A stretch of 64,000 nucleotides of DNA from Roseburia sp. 1XD42-34 (GTDB taxonomy: Bacteria; Bacillota; Bacilli; Bacillales; Amphibacillaceae), in the NCBI RefSeq assembly GCF_009917385.1, contig NZ_QWLJ01000018.1:1-64000 (forward strand). Direction: 5' to 3'. Of this stretch, positions 18,350 through 27,800 are shown one piece after another (within the stretch, counting starts at the first letter, position 1; each line of letters starts with the position of its first letter). Below the pieces are notes generated by a model. That model made no database searches and had not been told where the DNA came from. It saw only the letters and a list, made by a program, of their open reading frames with translations. The position numbers were made by a program, and so were the translations under genes.

Positions 18350-19234
18350 ATGAAATATGTGGATACAAACCAAGTTCAAAAAAATATGAATAGTCGTTTA
18401 CTAAAAAATAATGTATTAAAGTCTGTGTTCTTTCTTGCTACCATTTTCGGCTTAATCGTTCTGGCTGTGTTAATTATCCGTGTTATTATGCAAGGTGCCA
18501 GCTGGATCAATATGGATTTTTTAACAAATAAATTATCTACTTCCCCTGACCGTGCTGGAATTATGGGTGCCATTTTAGGAACGTTTTGGCTCATGGTTGT
18601 CGTTATTCCTGTGACACTTATTCTCGGTGTAGGTACAGCCATCTATTTGGAGCTGTATGCGAGAAAAGGACGTTTCCAATCTTTTGTTCAAACAAACATT
18701 GCTAATTTAGCCGGTGTACCATCCATTGTTTACGGAATTCTAGGGATGACTATCTTTGTCCGTGCCCTTGATTTCGGAAACGTTGTATTAGCCGGTGGTC
18801 TAACTATGTCATTACTGGTCCTTCCGATTATTATTGTCGCGGCCCAGGAATCCATTCGCGCAGTTCCGCAACATCTAAGTGAAGCATCTTACGGTATGGG
18901 AGCTACCAAATGGCAGACGGTTAAAAATATAATTCTCCCTGCCGCATTGCCCGGTATATTAACAGGGTCAATCCTATCTCTATCCAGAGCCATTGGGGAG
19001 ACAGCACCACTCGTTGTTATCGGTATTCCTGCTTTACTCATTCCTTTCCCCGGTGGGATTATGGACAGATTTACGGTGCTTCCAATGCAAATATATTACT
19101 GGACAATTGATTCTTCCTTAGTTGAAGAATATGCAAACTTAGCTGCGGCAACGATCATTGTATTGCTCGTATTGCTCTTTCTTTTAAATGCGACAGCTAT
19201 CGTTATCCGTAATAAGTTTCAAAAGCGATATTAA
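18350..19234 (+). CDS. pstA: Phosphate ABC transporter permease PstA
   Basis: This protein of about 294 residues has six membrane segments, GVPSIVYGILGMT and EASYGMGATKWQTVKNIILPAALPGILTG (the EAA-type loop contacting PstB). It pairs with PstC. The start at 18350 follows AGGGAGG, which lies inside the end of pstC. An upstream alternative start would overlap pstC without a ribosome-binding site. Confidence 0.95.
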   Translation: MKYVDTNQVQKNMNSRLLKNNVLKSVFFLATIFGLIVLAVLIIRVIMQGASWINMDFLTNKLSTSPDRAGIMGAILGTFWLMVVVIPVTLILGVGTAIYLELYARKGRFQSFVQTNIANLAGVPSIVYGILGMTIFVRALDFGNVVLAGGLTMSLLVLPIIIVAAQESIRAVPQHLSEASYGMGATKWQTVKNIILPAALPGILTGSILSLSRAIGETAPLVVIGIPALLIPFPGGIMDRFTVLPMQIYYWTIDSSLVEEYANLAAATIIVLLVLLFLLNATAIVIRNKFQKRY

Positions 19235-19249
19235 AAAGGAGTGAACTAA

Positions 19250-20107
19250 ATGGCTACGTTAACGAAGCCCAAAGTGAACATAAAGAACCACGCAAATACA
19301 GAACAAAAGTCAATTACGGAAACAGCAGCGACGACAAAACAAAACATGAATAAGAAAATTGTTTACGATACGAAAGATTTAAACCTATGGTATGGCGAAA
19401 CGCATGCTTTAAAAGACATTAATCTGTCCATTTACGAGAAAGAAGTAACCGCAATTATTGGCCCATCCGGATGTGGAAAATCAACGTATTTGAAGACTTT
19501 AAATCGCATGGTTGAACTCGTTCCTAGTGTCAAGACTTCTGGTGTCATTACGTATAAGGATAAGAGCATCTTGGATAAATCTTTTAAAGTAGAAGATTTA
19601 CGCACAAGAGTCGGGATGGTATTCCAAAAGCCGAACCCATTTCCAAAATCGATATATGATAATATTGCTTACGGTCCAAAAATACACGGCATTCGCAACA
19701 AAAAAATTCTCGATGAAATCGTGGAAAAAAGCTTGCGAGGCGCTTCTATCTGGGATGAAGTAAAAGATCGTTTAAAAGAAAATGCATACGGACTTTCCGG
19801 AGGACAGCAGCAGCGTATCTGTATTGCCCGCTGTTTAGCTATTGAACCAGATGTGATCTTAATGGATGAGCCGACGTCAGCACTTGATCCAAAGTCAACC
19901 TTACGTGTGGAAGAACTCATTCAAGAGTTGAAGAAAGACTACTCTATCGTCATAGTTACACACAATATGCAACAAGCTGCACGTATTTCCGACCGTACCG
20001 CATTTTTCCTTAATGGAGAAGTGGTGGAATATGATGAAACAGATACGATCTTCACGAACCCAGCGGACAGTAGAACGGAAGATTATATTTCTGGCCGGTT
20101 TGGTTAA
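19250..20107 (+). CDS. pstB: Phosphate ABC transporter ATP-binding protein
   Basis: The 285-residue ATPase has Walker [10 protein letters not shown], signature LSGGQQQR and Walker [14 protein letters not shown]. The PstB-specific segment [14 protein letters not shown] is also present. A Lys/Thr-rich extension of about 30 residues precedes the usual start, and an internal ATG at 19346 would give the common length; AAAAAGGAG before 19250 supports the longer form. No phoU follows, unlike many pst operons; the operon ends at hairpins within 150 bp. Confidence 0.95.
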   Translation: MATLTKPKVNIKNHANTEQKSITETAATTKQNMNKKIVYDTKDLNLWYGETHALKDINLSIYEKEVTAIIGPSGCGKSTYLKTLNRMVELVPSVKTSGVITYKDKSILDKSFKVEDLRTRVGMVFQKPNPFPKSIYDNIAYGPKIHGIRNKKILDEIVEKSLRGASIWDEVKDRLKENAYGLSGGQQQRICIARCLAIEPDVILMDEPTSALDPKSTLRVEELIQELKKDYSIVIVTHNMQQAARISDRTAFFLNGEVVEYDETDTIFTNPADSRTEDYISGRFG

Positions 20108-20142
20108 AATCAATATCTTTATCGGAAGCTTACTGAGGTAAC

Positions 20143-20173
20143 GAACAGCTTTTCACGTGTGAAAAAGCTGTTT
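20143..20173 (+). terminator. Terminator after pstB (first)
   Basis: A long stem (AACAGCTTTTCAC / GTGAAAAAGCTGTT) follows pstB by about 35 bp and ends in TTTCT. Together with the next hairpin it closes the pst operon. Confidence 0.65.
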
Positions 20174-20226
20174 CTAGCCTTTTAACGGAAAATAAACGTA
20201 GAAACAATACCTCCCCCATTTATAAA

Positions 20227-20262
20227 TAAAAATCCTGTTCTATGATTGAGCAGGATTTTTCG
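20227..20262. terminator. Terminator after pstB (second)
   Basis: A stem AAAAATCCTG / CAGGATTTTT with a 13-base loop, A-rich before and T-rich after, could act on either strand. Confidence 0.75.
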
Positions 20263-20667
20263 TGTGTTGTCAGTAAAAATAGATTACTCTTTCCGGTATT
20301 ACTTAGATAAAACATAAGGTTTCAAGTAGTTTGAATATAAGTTTGGTGCTAGTATATAGGAACAAAACGATAAAGTAATCTTCTTACCTTATCCGCTACT
20401 GTTTTTGCGTTGTGCACGAGCGAAACTTAAAGGAATCTGAAGAGAATCAGGAATTTGATCTGTGATGCGATGTTCCGTTTATCCTCTAAATTCACATCGT
20501 AGGAATTACAGGGCCGGTCTTGCTACCAATTACATATAAGAGGGTAAACAAAGTATTCAAAGGCGAGCATAAGTAAGCGATGTGTGGTTCTATACCGTTA
20601 AAATATATGCAACTTTAGCAATAAAATAAGCTGCTTATTTTATTTAGAATATTTTACACCTAAACTA
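20263..20667. other. Gene-free stretch between the pst operon and repeat B3
   Basis: I see no coding frame with a start signal. A stretch near 20420-20450 (GAGCGAAACTTAAAGGAATC) recalls the family A core and may be a worn-down copy, but it is too diverged to call. Confidence 0.3.
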
Positions 20668-20861
20668 TAAAGTGAATCTTCAAATCCGTGGATTTCATTC
20701 ACCCTCGACGGATGGTTAGTACCGTCATGGTATGACCGAAAGACCGCTTACGAAATAGGGCATTTCAGGTGCTGCTATCTCCCTCTTAGACTTATTTACA
20801 TTACAGATATTCAACTCCTGAAATGGGGAGACTTACAGCACCTTATATACGTAATAAAAAC
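20668..20861 (+). repeat. Repeat family B, copy B3
   Basis: It runs from TAAAGTGAATCTTC to ACGTAATAAAA. Hairpin 1 is TCCGT...ACGGA. The GACCGAAAGACC box and the AGGTGCTGCTATCTCCC / GGGGAGACTTACAGCACC long-range arms are intact. Confidence 0.8.
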
Positions 20862-20905
20862 AACGATGGTCCTTATATGAGACGTAGATAATGATATCTG
20901 TACCT

Positions 20906-22624
20906 TTATGAAATATTGAATTGCTTCGTATGCTGTGATAAGGTCGCAGCTATTTCAGTCAAGCGCTTGCCGACATGTTGGTTTGCCTTAAGCTTTATAA
21001 CTTGTTTATCACTAGTTGTCAGCATTTGTTCCGCACTAGCCAAATTCTCCTGCGAAACAGAAGAATTACTAACCGCAGCCTCCTCTAACCTAGGCAACAT
21101 CTTTCCTACCGCTTGTACTTCTTCTTTCATGACTCGTAATTGCTTCCCAACCTGTCCGATTTCCTGTAGTAATTCATCAAATGAGTCTTTTGCTGCTTCC
21201 GACATCGTTAATGTCGTCTTCGTTTTCGCAAGCATTTGCTCAAATTCTTTTACAGCCGAGGTTGTATTTCCTCCCATACTAGTAATAGTGACGGTGATTT
21301 CTGCTGCAGCCTTTGACGATTGCTCAGCTAGTTTACTCACTTCCCTGGCAACGACGGTGAACCCCTTTCCAGACTCGCCTGCGCGAGCTGCTTCAATACC
21401 AGCATTTAACGCCAATAATTTCGTCTGCTCGGCAATTTTTTGTATAATATCAACTAATTTCGTAATTGCTATGGAATCATCCCGAACACTGTAAATGGTA
21501 TGCGTCAAATGGGTAAAATCCGATTCAAAGGAAGTAATCGTATCAATTAGCTCACCAATATGCCGTTCACCCGTTTCTGCCAATTGATTCATCACTTGTG
21601 AACTTTGATCCAATTGTTCCATCTGTACCATTGTTTGTTCTACATTTTCCTTCATATTATGGAAACGTGCCATACTTTCTTCTGAACTCGTCGCTGTCTG
21701 ATCTGCACCGTCCTTTACGACATGAATTGCCTGCTTTAGCTGCTCACCAGAATATAAGCTTTCGGCTGCTGAAGCTTGCAACTCTGCCCCAGCCTCATTT
21801 AAGTCCCCCGTCGTTGCCTTAATATCTTTAAGTAACGTGCGCATATAATGGATCATCGTCGTATAACTTTTATGTAAAGATAAGAACTCAGGCAACGTTG
21901 TCTGTAATGAGTCTGGTTCCTTCATTTCCCCTGACCGTACTTCCCGCATCGTCTCCCGCAGCACGCCGAGTGGCTTCGTTAAACTACGAACAAACCAGGC
22001 AAGCACTACACTCGCAATTATGGTACTAATCAAACTAATGATTACCGTATCAACAGCCATTCCCTTTACTGGTCCCATATAGGAAGAAGTAGGCACAAGC
22101 AGTACGTATATTCCTTTAATCTCTTTCATTTCCTGAAACGTTAGTGTATAGTCCTTTCCCGCAATTTTTTTATGTACAAGGCCCTGCTTTTTCTTTTCCA
22201 TTTCTTTAATTAACATCTTTGAAATCGTCGGCAGCTTTCCCTCGCTTTCTTGAAGTGGTACAACTTTTCCAGACTCTATGTAAAAGTATTCAGAAGGTAT
22301 CCCTTCTTCAGCCAGTTTCTTTTTCTGTTTACGAACATTCGCATTTAATTGCTGTCGAAAATAGTCCTCATCACTCACATATAAAAACTTAAGATTTTCT
22401 GCAATATACCCCATCAGTTCCGTCTCGCGTTCCAATCGATTTTCAATAGAAGATGTGGCCATCTTCTTTGCCTGTACGTAGGAACTAATCCCTACAGCCG
22501 TCACAGAAAGAAGTAATAGCACAATAAATAAAATCAGCAATCTGCTCCACAAACTAAATTTAGTTTGGATGTTTTTGGCGAACGAAAAGAAGCTTTTTAA
22601 CCAAAATTGTCTATGTTGGCCCAA
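20906..22624 (-). CDS. Methyl-accepting chemotaxis protein
   Basis: The 572-residue receptor has a cytoplasmic N-terminus, a first membrane helix at about 29-51, an extracellular sensor of about 140 residues, a second helix at about 193-214, a HAMP linker, and a long coiled-coil signalling domain. The hairpin tip is present as [43 protein letters not shown]. The ligand is not predictable. The start is TTG at 22624 behind AGGGGG. The signalling domain ends close to a C-terminus without a CheR-docking pentapeptide. It is monocistronic, with no other chemotaxis genes nearby. Confidence 0.92.
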   Translation of the reverse strand: MGQHRQFWLKSFFSFAKNIQTKFSLWSRLLILFIVLLLLSVTAVGISSYVQAKKMATSSIENRLERETELMGYIAENLKFLYVSDEDYFRQQLNANVRKQKKKLAEEGIPSEYFYIESGKVVPLQESEGKLPTISKMLIKEMEKKKQGLVHKKIAGKDYTLTFQEMKEIKGIYVLLVPTSSYMGPVKGMAVDTVIISLISTIIASVVLAWFVRSLTKPLGVLRETMREVRSGEMKEPDSLQTTLPEFLSLHKSYTTMIHYMRTLLKDIKATTGDLNEAGAELQASAAESLYSGEQLKQAIHVVKDGADQTATSSEESMARFHNMKENVEQTMVQMEQLDQSSQVMNQLAETGERHIGELIDTITSFESDFTHLTHTIYSVRDDSIAITKLVDIIQKIAEQTKLLALNAGIEAARAGESGKGFTVVAREVSKLAEQSSKAAAEITVTITSMGGNTTSAVKEFEQMLAKTKTTLTMSEAAKDSFDELLQEIGQVGKQLRVMKEEVQAVGKMLPRLEEAAVSNSSVSQENLASAEQMLTTSDKQVIKLKANQHVGKRLTEIAATLSQHTKQFNIS

Positions 22625-22775
22625 ACGAAATACCCCCTACTTTATACCTAAATTTACTATTAGTATATCAATTGAATGTTAAGGGAATGTAAAAAAATGG
22701 TGACGGTTGAAAGAATATGTCGCGTTGTCTTTACTTTGTATACAACATCGTTTAAAACGAAGCTAGCTACTTCAC

Positions 22776-22937
22776 TTTATACAATGATTCTTTCATCCTG
22801 AGGGTTTTCTTTCATCCCCAAGGGATTGGAAGAGGGGTGGATTAGGTATTGAAGTGCTGTCTCTCCCACTTAGACTTGTTGCAGTATGGATTTACCAGTT
22901 CTTAAAGTGAGTGTTTTACTGCACCTTAAATATAAGA
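22776..22937 (+). repeat. Repeat family B, copy B4 (degenerate)
   Basis: Family B signals CTTTCATCC, GAAGTGCTGTCTCTCCCACTTAGACTTGTTGCAG and the distal TTACTGCACCTTA are present. The middle box and first hairpin are eroded. Confidence 0.65.
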
Positions 22938-23105
22938 TTATATGTTTGGAAAATCATCATCATTATAACCTAAGAATTACCTCTTACTGAGGTTTTAAAC
23001 AGTTTTCTCGATCGTTTGTTCGCTCTGTATATCAGCAACCAAAATAGTTCATTATTTTAAATAATACTCAGCAAATAGACATGATTGAAATAATGGTTAG
23101 TTACA

Positions 23106-23382
23106 GAACAAAGACGCAGAGCGCCCGTTTAGCAACATAGCGACTGGAGCGAACCAACTAAAGTTTTAGGAATCATGCTCCTGCAACAGGAGTATGCCGA
23201 CGCCTGAGCGGAAAGCCCGTTTTTAGTCGGCCTTCCTCTTAACCACGAACCGATGATGAGTTATCGGAAAGCGATTTCGTGAAGTCGCCTAGTTTTCTGG
23301 GCGCTTGCGCCGGACGTAGCTATTCCGTTATATCGGTATTCCAAAGCCAAAATTTTTACACTTTCTTATCTTTTTTAAAAAA
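23106..23382 (+). repeat. Repeat family A, copy A3 (near full length)
   Basis: A complete unit: GAACAAAGACGCAGAGCGCCC hairpin, GCTCCTGCAACAGGAG hairpin, GCCGACGCC...TTAGTCGGCC helix, GCGATTTCGTGAAGTCGC helix, GGGCGCTTGCGCCGG hairpin, and the TTTCTTATCTTTTTT tail. It lies in the MCP-adh gap with no coding content. Confidence 0.85.
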
Positions 23383-23408
23383 GGCAAGTGATATATATCA
23401 CTTGCCTT
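23381..23408 (-). terminator. Palindromic terminator-like hairpin
   Basis: A perfect palindrome AAGGCAAGTGATA-TA-TATCACTTGCCTT is followed on the minus strand by a TTTTTT run. It may end transcripts from the adh gene 230 bp upstream, or serve the adjacent repeat. Confidence 0.6.
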
Positions 23409-23463
23409 ACAGCCTAACTGCTAATAAAATCCTCATTTTGTTCAATAATGTGCACCTTTAATG

Positions 23464-23625
23464 GTAAGTTTTTCTTTCATTCACTACTAATTGGTAGTAA
23501 CCTAAAAGCCTTTTCAGTAAACCCGAATAGTTAAGTACTATTATCTCCCGGGTTTATTGTAATATTTATTATTAGCCAGTTCTTTGAAGGAGATGGCTTA
23601 AAGCACCTAATACGAGACTATACTT
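23464..23625 (+). repeat. Repeat family B, copy B5 (degenerate)
   Basis: It keeps CTTTCATTCACTACTAATTGGTAGTAACCTAAAAGCC, the AAGTACTATTATCTCCC strand and AAAGCACCTAATACG. The compensating arms are partly lost. It lies immediately 3' of the adh gene. Confidence 0.6.
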
Positions 23626-23637
23626 TATGACGTCCAT

Positions 23638-24678
23638 TTATTCATTCGATATGATTAGTTTTAACGCTTCTGTTTTTGATGAATTTTCAAAAACCTCATA
23701 TGCTTTTAGCATATCAGCAAACGGAAACCGGTGTGTAATCAGCTTTTCTGGCTGCAATCTCTTCGATTGGACTGTTTTTAAGAGCATTGGAGTAGTACTC
23801 GTACTCACCAATCCAGTTGTTAAGCGAATATTTTTAATCCAAAGTTTCTCTAGGTGGAAATCAACTGATGTTCCGTGGACCCCTAATACTGGAATCGCTC
23901 CTCCAGGCTTAATAATTTGTTGACAAATTTCAAATGTGGCCGGCACTCCAACTACTTCCATTGCCACGTCTACACCTTGACCGTCTGTTAAGTCCATAAT
24001 TTTCTCTACTGCTTTTCCATCAGTGCTATTAATCGTGTGCGTCGCACCAAATTTTTTAGCTACTTCAAGTCGATGTTCGTCTAAATCAACCATTATTATT
24101 TCTGCAGGAGAATAAAACTGCGCTGTTAGCAATGCAGCCATACCAACTGGACCAGCTCCAATAATCACTACCGTCTGTCCAGGCTGGACCTGTCCGTAGA
24201 GGACACCTATTTCAAAACCAGTTGGAAGAATATCACTTAACATAACTAAAGCTTCTTCATCTGCTCCATCAGGAATGTGATATAGACTGTTATCCGCATG
24301 CGGAATACGTACATATTCTGCCTGTGTGCCGTCAATCAAGTGTCCTAAAATCCAGCCGCCATCCTCACAATGAGCATACAATGCTTTTTTACAGTTTTCA
24401 CATTTTCCACAAGAAGTGACACATGAAATAATAACTTTATCACCTTTTTTAAAGTTTTTAACACCTTCACCAACTTCTTCTACAATCCCTACACCTTCAT
24501 GCCCCAAAATCCTTCCTTCCGTAACTGCTGGAACATCACCTTTCAAAATGTGCAAGTCCGTTCCACAGATTGTCGTTTTCGTCACTCGAATAACGGCATC
24601 TGTTCCTTTTTCAATTACTGGCTTCGGTTTTTCTAATAAATCCTTTTTCCCAGGGCCTAAGTAAGTCAATGCTTTCAT
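23638..24678 (-). CDS. Zinc-dependent alcohol dehydrogenase (MDR family)
   Basis: This protein of about 346 residues has catalytic zinc ligands Cys38 (ICGTDLH) and His60-Glu61 (GHEGVG), and a structural zinc lobe CVTSCGKCENCKKALYAHC. The Rossmann motif is VVIIGAGPVGMAA, with an acidic strand end MVDLDEHR that favours NAD over NADP. It resembles the short MDR dehydrogenases acting on isopropanol, butanediol-type or other secondary alcohols. The ATG at 24678 has CAAGGAGG upstream; an earlier in-frame ATG adds 39 residues with no family similarity. Confidence 0.9.
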   Translation of the reverse strand: MKALTYLGPGKKDLLEKPKPVIEKGTDAVIRVTKTTICGTDLHILKGDVPAVTEGRILGHEGVGIVEEVGEGVKNFKKGDKVIISCVTSCGKCENCKKALYAHCEDGGWILGHLIDGTQAEYVRIPHADNSLYHIPDGADEEALVMLSDILPTGFEIGVLYGQVQPGQTVVIIGAGPVGMAALLTAQFYSPAEIIMVDLDEHRLEVAKKFGATHTINSTDGKAVEKIMDLTDGQGVDVAMEVVGVPATFEICQQIIKPGGAIPVLGVHGTSVDFHLEKLWIKNIRLTTGLVSTSTTPMLLKTVQSKRLQPEKLITHRFPFADMLKAYEVFENSSKTEALKLIISNE

Positions 24679-24783
24679 GTTAGTTTTCCTCCTTGGCAGA
24701 TTGGTTTTTGTGAAATGTTTAACAATTATATTATAAACTAGTATGAAATCGGTTTCAATTTCGTTTAAAGAGGGAAGGTAGTT

Positions 24784-25098
24784 ATGTTTATGCAAATTCC
24801 CCCTCCAAAAAGAATTAGCCGCTCTTTTAACATGAAAGCTAGCATAGAGTCCAATTTAAGCGTTCTACTTCCTTTTTTGCTCATTAACGTATTCGTTTGG
24901 TTCTCCCTCCCCATAGGTATTGCTGTTTTTGTATGGACTTTTTCGTCCATTGCGATGCTCTCCATGATTTTTTGTTTCCTTAAATTGTCGTTGTTTGTCT
25001 GTCAATTAAACTCTTCCTTTCTACATTTAGATTTATTAGAAAAACTTGGCTTGTCGCCAAGTCGTATGGCGGAAGCCTTTGTTTTAGTTATACTATAA
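24784..25098 (+). CDS. Possible small membrane protein running into a repeat
   Basis: The frame of 104 codons begins ATGTTTATG after GAGGGAAGG and shows two hydrophobic stretches (about 27-45 and 48-72). I recognise no family. The last roughly 20 residues are encoded within a short repeat (AGAAAAACTTGGCTTGTCGCCAAG) that recurs at 28.9, 36.3 and 43.4 kb. So the C-terminus is probably not native, and the gene may be truncated by the repeat insertion. Confidence 0.4.
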   Translation: MFMQIPPPKRISRSFNMKASIESNLSVLLPFLLINVFVWFSLPIGIAVFVWTFSSIAMLSMIFCFLKLSLFVCQLNSSFLHLDLLEKLGLSPSRMAEAFVLVIL

Positions 25099-25128
25099 AC
25101 CAAAAAAATCTTATACTTTCCTATAGTG

Positions 25129-25384
25129 GAACAAAGGTGCAAAGCGCCCGTGGAGCGAACCAACTAAAGTTTTAGGAATCATGCTCCTGCAACAGGAGTA
25201 TGCCGACGCCTGACGGAAAGCCCGTTTTTAGTCGGCCTTCCTCTTAACCACGAACCGATGATGAGTTATCGGAAGGCGATTTCGTGAAATTGCCTAGTTT
25301 TCTGGGCGCTTGCGCCGGCTATGGATATTCCGTTAAGTCCGTACGTAACCCAAAGTAACAATTTTTATATCTCTTAAAAAAACA
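25129..25384 (+). repeat. Repeat family A, copy A4
   Basis: It is near-identical to A3 through the GCTCCTGCAACAGGAG and GCCGACGCC segments but lacks about 17 bases after the first hairpin. A 35-40 bp flank before it (TATACTATAAACC...CTATAGTGGAAC) recurs inverted at 28.86-28.91 kb. Confidence 0.85.
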
Positions 25385-25640
25385 TATTATGACTTTCGCC
25401 GCTAATTTTTTTACTTTCGTATAGGTTGCACCAAATGATACTTACCTATTCTCATTATTACAATAATTCTTATAAACCTGAGCTTAGCCACTTACTATTT
25501 CCCCTTTACCACTACATTATCTTGGCTTACGAATCCCTGAATATAAGGAAAAATCTTATTAATAAAGTGTGCATTTTTGTTCAAAATGGGGAAATAACGA
25601 TATAATAGATACAGATTGATCTTTGGAAGGATTGTTCAAC

Positions 25641-27134
25641 ATGGAGTTATCACTACAAATGCTTATTTTTCTTTTTTCCGCCATGCTGATTGTTGGCGTT
25701 CTGGCAACGAAATTCTCCTCTAAGCTTGGGCTACCCGCTCTTGTTCTTTTCCTCTTAATTGGGATGGGATTAAATGAATTCATCTTCTTTGAAAATGCTC
25801 AGCTCATGCAATTAATCGGAATTATGGCATTAATAATCATTTTGTTTGAAGGTGGGACGCAAACAAAATGGGAATTGATGCGTCCTGTGTTAGGTGCGGC
25901 TGGAATACTTGCAACACTTGGAGTTCTGCTGACAACCATTGTCACAGGGTTTGCCGCCATGTACATTCTCAAACTTACTTTATTAGAAGGAATGCTATTT
26001 GGCGCTATCGTTGGCTCGACTGACGCAGCTGCTGTTTTTTCCGTACTTGGGAATAAAAACATTAAAGCAAAACTAACGTCCACATTGGAAGCAGAATCTG
26101 GATCTAATGACCCAATGGCTGTTTTTCTTACTGTTGCTTTTATTGAATTAATTCAAGTCCCCGATGCGTCGATATGGACAACGATTGGCAGTTTCTTTTT
26201 ACAAATGGGATTAGGTCTCATACTCGGGTTACTGCTTGGGAAAGTTACTGTTATCATTATCAATAATATTAACCTCGATACTTCTGGGCTCTATCCTGCG
26301 CTTGCGATCGGGATGGCTACCGCTACTTATTTTATGGCTGCTTTTTTAGGCGGAAGTGGGTTGCTTGCTGTTTATGTAATGGCTGTTTTTGTGGGAAATA
26401 GTGATTTAATGTATCGTTTCTCCATTTTACGATTTAGCGAAGGCTTTGCCTGGATGATGCAGATTCTTATGTTTATTTTGCTCGGCTTATTCGTTTTTCC
26501 AGAGCAGTTACCTGCTATCTTTTGGCAAGGTGTATTATTGACGCTCATCCTTATGTTCATCGCAAGGCCGGTTGCTGTGTTTATTTCGATGATCTTTATG
26601 AAATATAGTATTAAAGAGCGCTTGTTTATCTCTTGGGCTGGTTTAAAGGGAGCTGTACCTATCGTATTAGCTACTTACCCTATTATTGCTGATGTAAAAA
26701 ACAGCGACCTCATTTTTAATTCCGTTTTTTTCGTTGTCCTTATCTCAGCTCTCGTACAAGGAAGTACGTTATCTTGGCTCGCTTCCAAGCTAAGATTAAC
26801 CGGCGAAAAAAATGATCCAACGAAACCGACTATGGAACTTATTCATTTGGGTAAGACCGAGGCAGAGATTATGGAAGTACATATTTTCTCCAAGTCTCCC
26901 GCTATTCACCAAACTTTAAATGATATAGAACTGCCAGATGACACACTTATTATTGGTATTATTCGAGACAAGCAAATTATTACTCCGAACGGCGACACAG
27001 TTATTCTAAAAGATGATACATTATACGTATTAAGTAACCGAAAGAATAGAATTAAAGCAAAGAATGTACTTCTAGGGAACACAGAGAAAAAAGTTCCACA
27101 AAAGAAACAACTTAAAAAAGAAGTAGAAGGATAA
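25641..27134 (+). CDS. K+/H+ (or Na+/H+) antiporter, CPA1 family with RCK-C domain
   Basis: The protein of about 497 residues has 12 or so membrane segments of a cation/proton antiporter, including FGAIVGSTDAAAVFSVLG and LEAESGSNDPMAVFLTVAF (the conserved ND ion site). A C-terminal RCK_C (TrkA-C) domain at about 395-470 (AEIMEVHIFSKSPAIHQTLNDIELPDDTLIIGIIRD) follows. That layout is typical of NhaP2/CvrA potassium/proton antiporters. The start at 25641 follows GGAAGGA. It is monocistronic and ends at a strong terminator. A role in K+ or pH homeostasis is inferred. Confidence 0.9.
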   Translation: MELSLQMLIFLFSAMLIVGVLATKFSSKLGLPALVLFLLIGMGLNEFIFFENAQLMQLIGIMALIIILFEGGTQTKWELMRPVLGAAGILATLGVLLTTIVTGFAAMYILKLTLLEGMLFGAIVGSTDAAAVFSVLGNKNIKAKLTSTLEAESGSNDPMAVFLTVAFIELIQVPDASIWTTIGSFFLQMGLGLILGLLLGKVTVIIINNINLDTSGLYPALAIGMATATYFMAAFLGGSGLLAVYVMAVFVGNSDLMYRFSILRFSEGFAWMMQILMFILLGLFVFPEQLPAIFWQGVLLTLILMFIARPVAVFISMIFMKYSIKERLFISWAGLKGAVPIVLATYPIIADVKNSDLIFNSVFFVVLISALVQGSTLSWLASKLRLTGEKNDPTKPTMELIHLGKTEAEIMEVHIFSKSPAIHQTLNDIELPDDTLIIGIIRDKQIITPNGDTVILKDDTLYVLSNRKNRIKAKNVLLGNTEKKVPQKKQLKKEVEG

Positions 27135-27172
27135 TCAGGTGGCTGCATAGCAGTCGCCTGATTATTTTTTTC
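27131..27172 (+). terminator. Terminator of the antiporter gene
   Basis: A stem AATCAGG-TGGCTG / CAGTCG-CCTGATT with a 5-base loop is followed by ATTTTTTTT, overlapping the stop codon region. Confidence 0.85.
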
Positions 27173-27174
27173 CC

Positions 27175-27350
27175 AATAAAGTGAACCTTCAAGCCGTGGA
27201 GATTTTCATTCAGCCCCACGGCTTGTTAGTACCGTAATATGACCCTAAAGGCCGCTTACAAAATAGGGATTTAAGTGCTGTTATCCCCAATTAGACTTGT
27301 TGCAGATTATTCACTCCTGAAGCGAGAGCCTTACAGCACCTTATATATGA
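27175..27350 (+). repeat. Repeat family B, copy B6
   Basis: It begins ATAAAGTGAACCTTC. Hairpin 1 is GCCGTGG...CCCACGGC, a different stem sequence but the same shape as in copies B9 and B10. The GTGCTGTTATCCCC / GCCTTACAGCACC arms are intact. Confidence 0.85.
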
Positions 27351-27587
27351 TAGTTCTGATTGTGAGGGCGTGTGTGGGTGTGGTGCTTGCTTTATGTTTC
27401 CAGCATGTGCTGTGAGCGAATGGATCTCTGGAATAGATAAAGCCAAGCTGCCGTCCGTTCTATTCAGGTGATGTTTATACTGTGATGGGTTATTTAATTC
27501 TGTTATCCTACCTTTTCACTAGAACGGTCATTTGACGAAGCCGTTCAATAGATTGGCCTATTTAAACATTCAATTCCGCTATGTTAT

Positions 27588-27800
27588 ATGTTTTCCTTCG
27601 AAGCAGAAGAATTCGAACTTTTGTCTATATACATAGAGGATCGACCATACCCACGCCCCTTCCCTTATACTTCCTTCGAATATAACAATGAAAAGGCGCA
27701 GACAGAAATGGATTTTCGTTTAAAATATTACGATTATCCAATTCGATCTTTTACGACGACATACGCTATTATGGATAAAATTAATTTGGGAGGAAGATAG
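27588..27800 (+). CDS. Possible 70-residue protein upstream of cwlC
   Basis: A frame of 70 codons whose stop (TAG) directly precedes the cwlC ATG. Its end contains the cwlC ribosome-binding site, which would couple translation of the two. The start lacks a ribosome-binding site. The peptide is rich in aromatic and acidic residues (PYPRPFPYTSFEYNNE) and matches nothing I recognise. It may be a chance frame. Confidence 0.3.
   Translation: MFSFEAEEFELLSIYIEDRPYPRPFPYTSFEYNNEKAQTEMDFRLKYYDYPIRSFTTTYAIMDKINLGGR

Noticed and set aside
23106..25384. Repeat families A and B as CRISPR arrays
   Set aside because: Units are about 170-290 bp, diverged, dispersed and not tandem with spacers; no cas genes are present.
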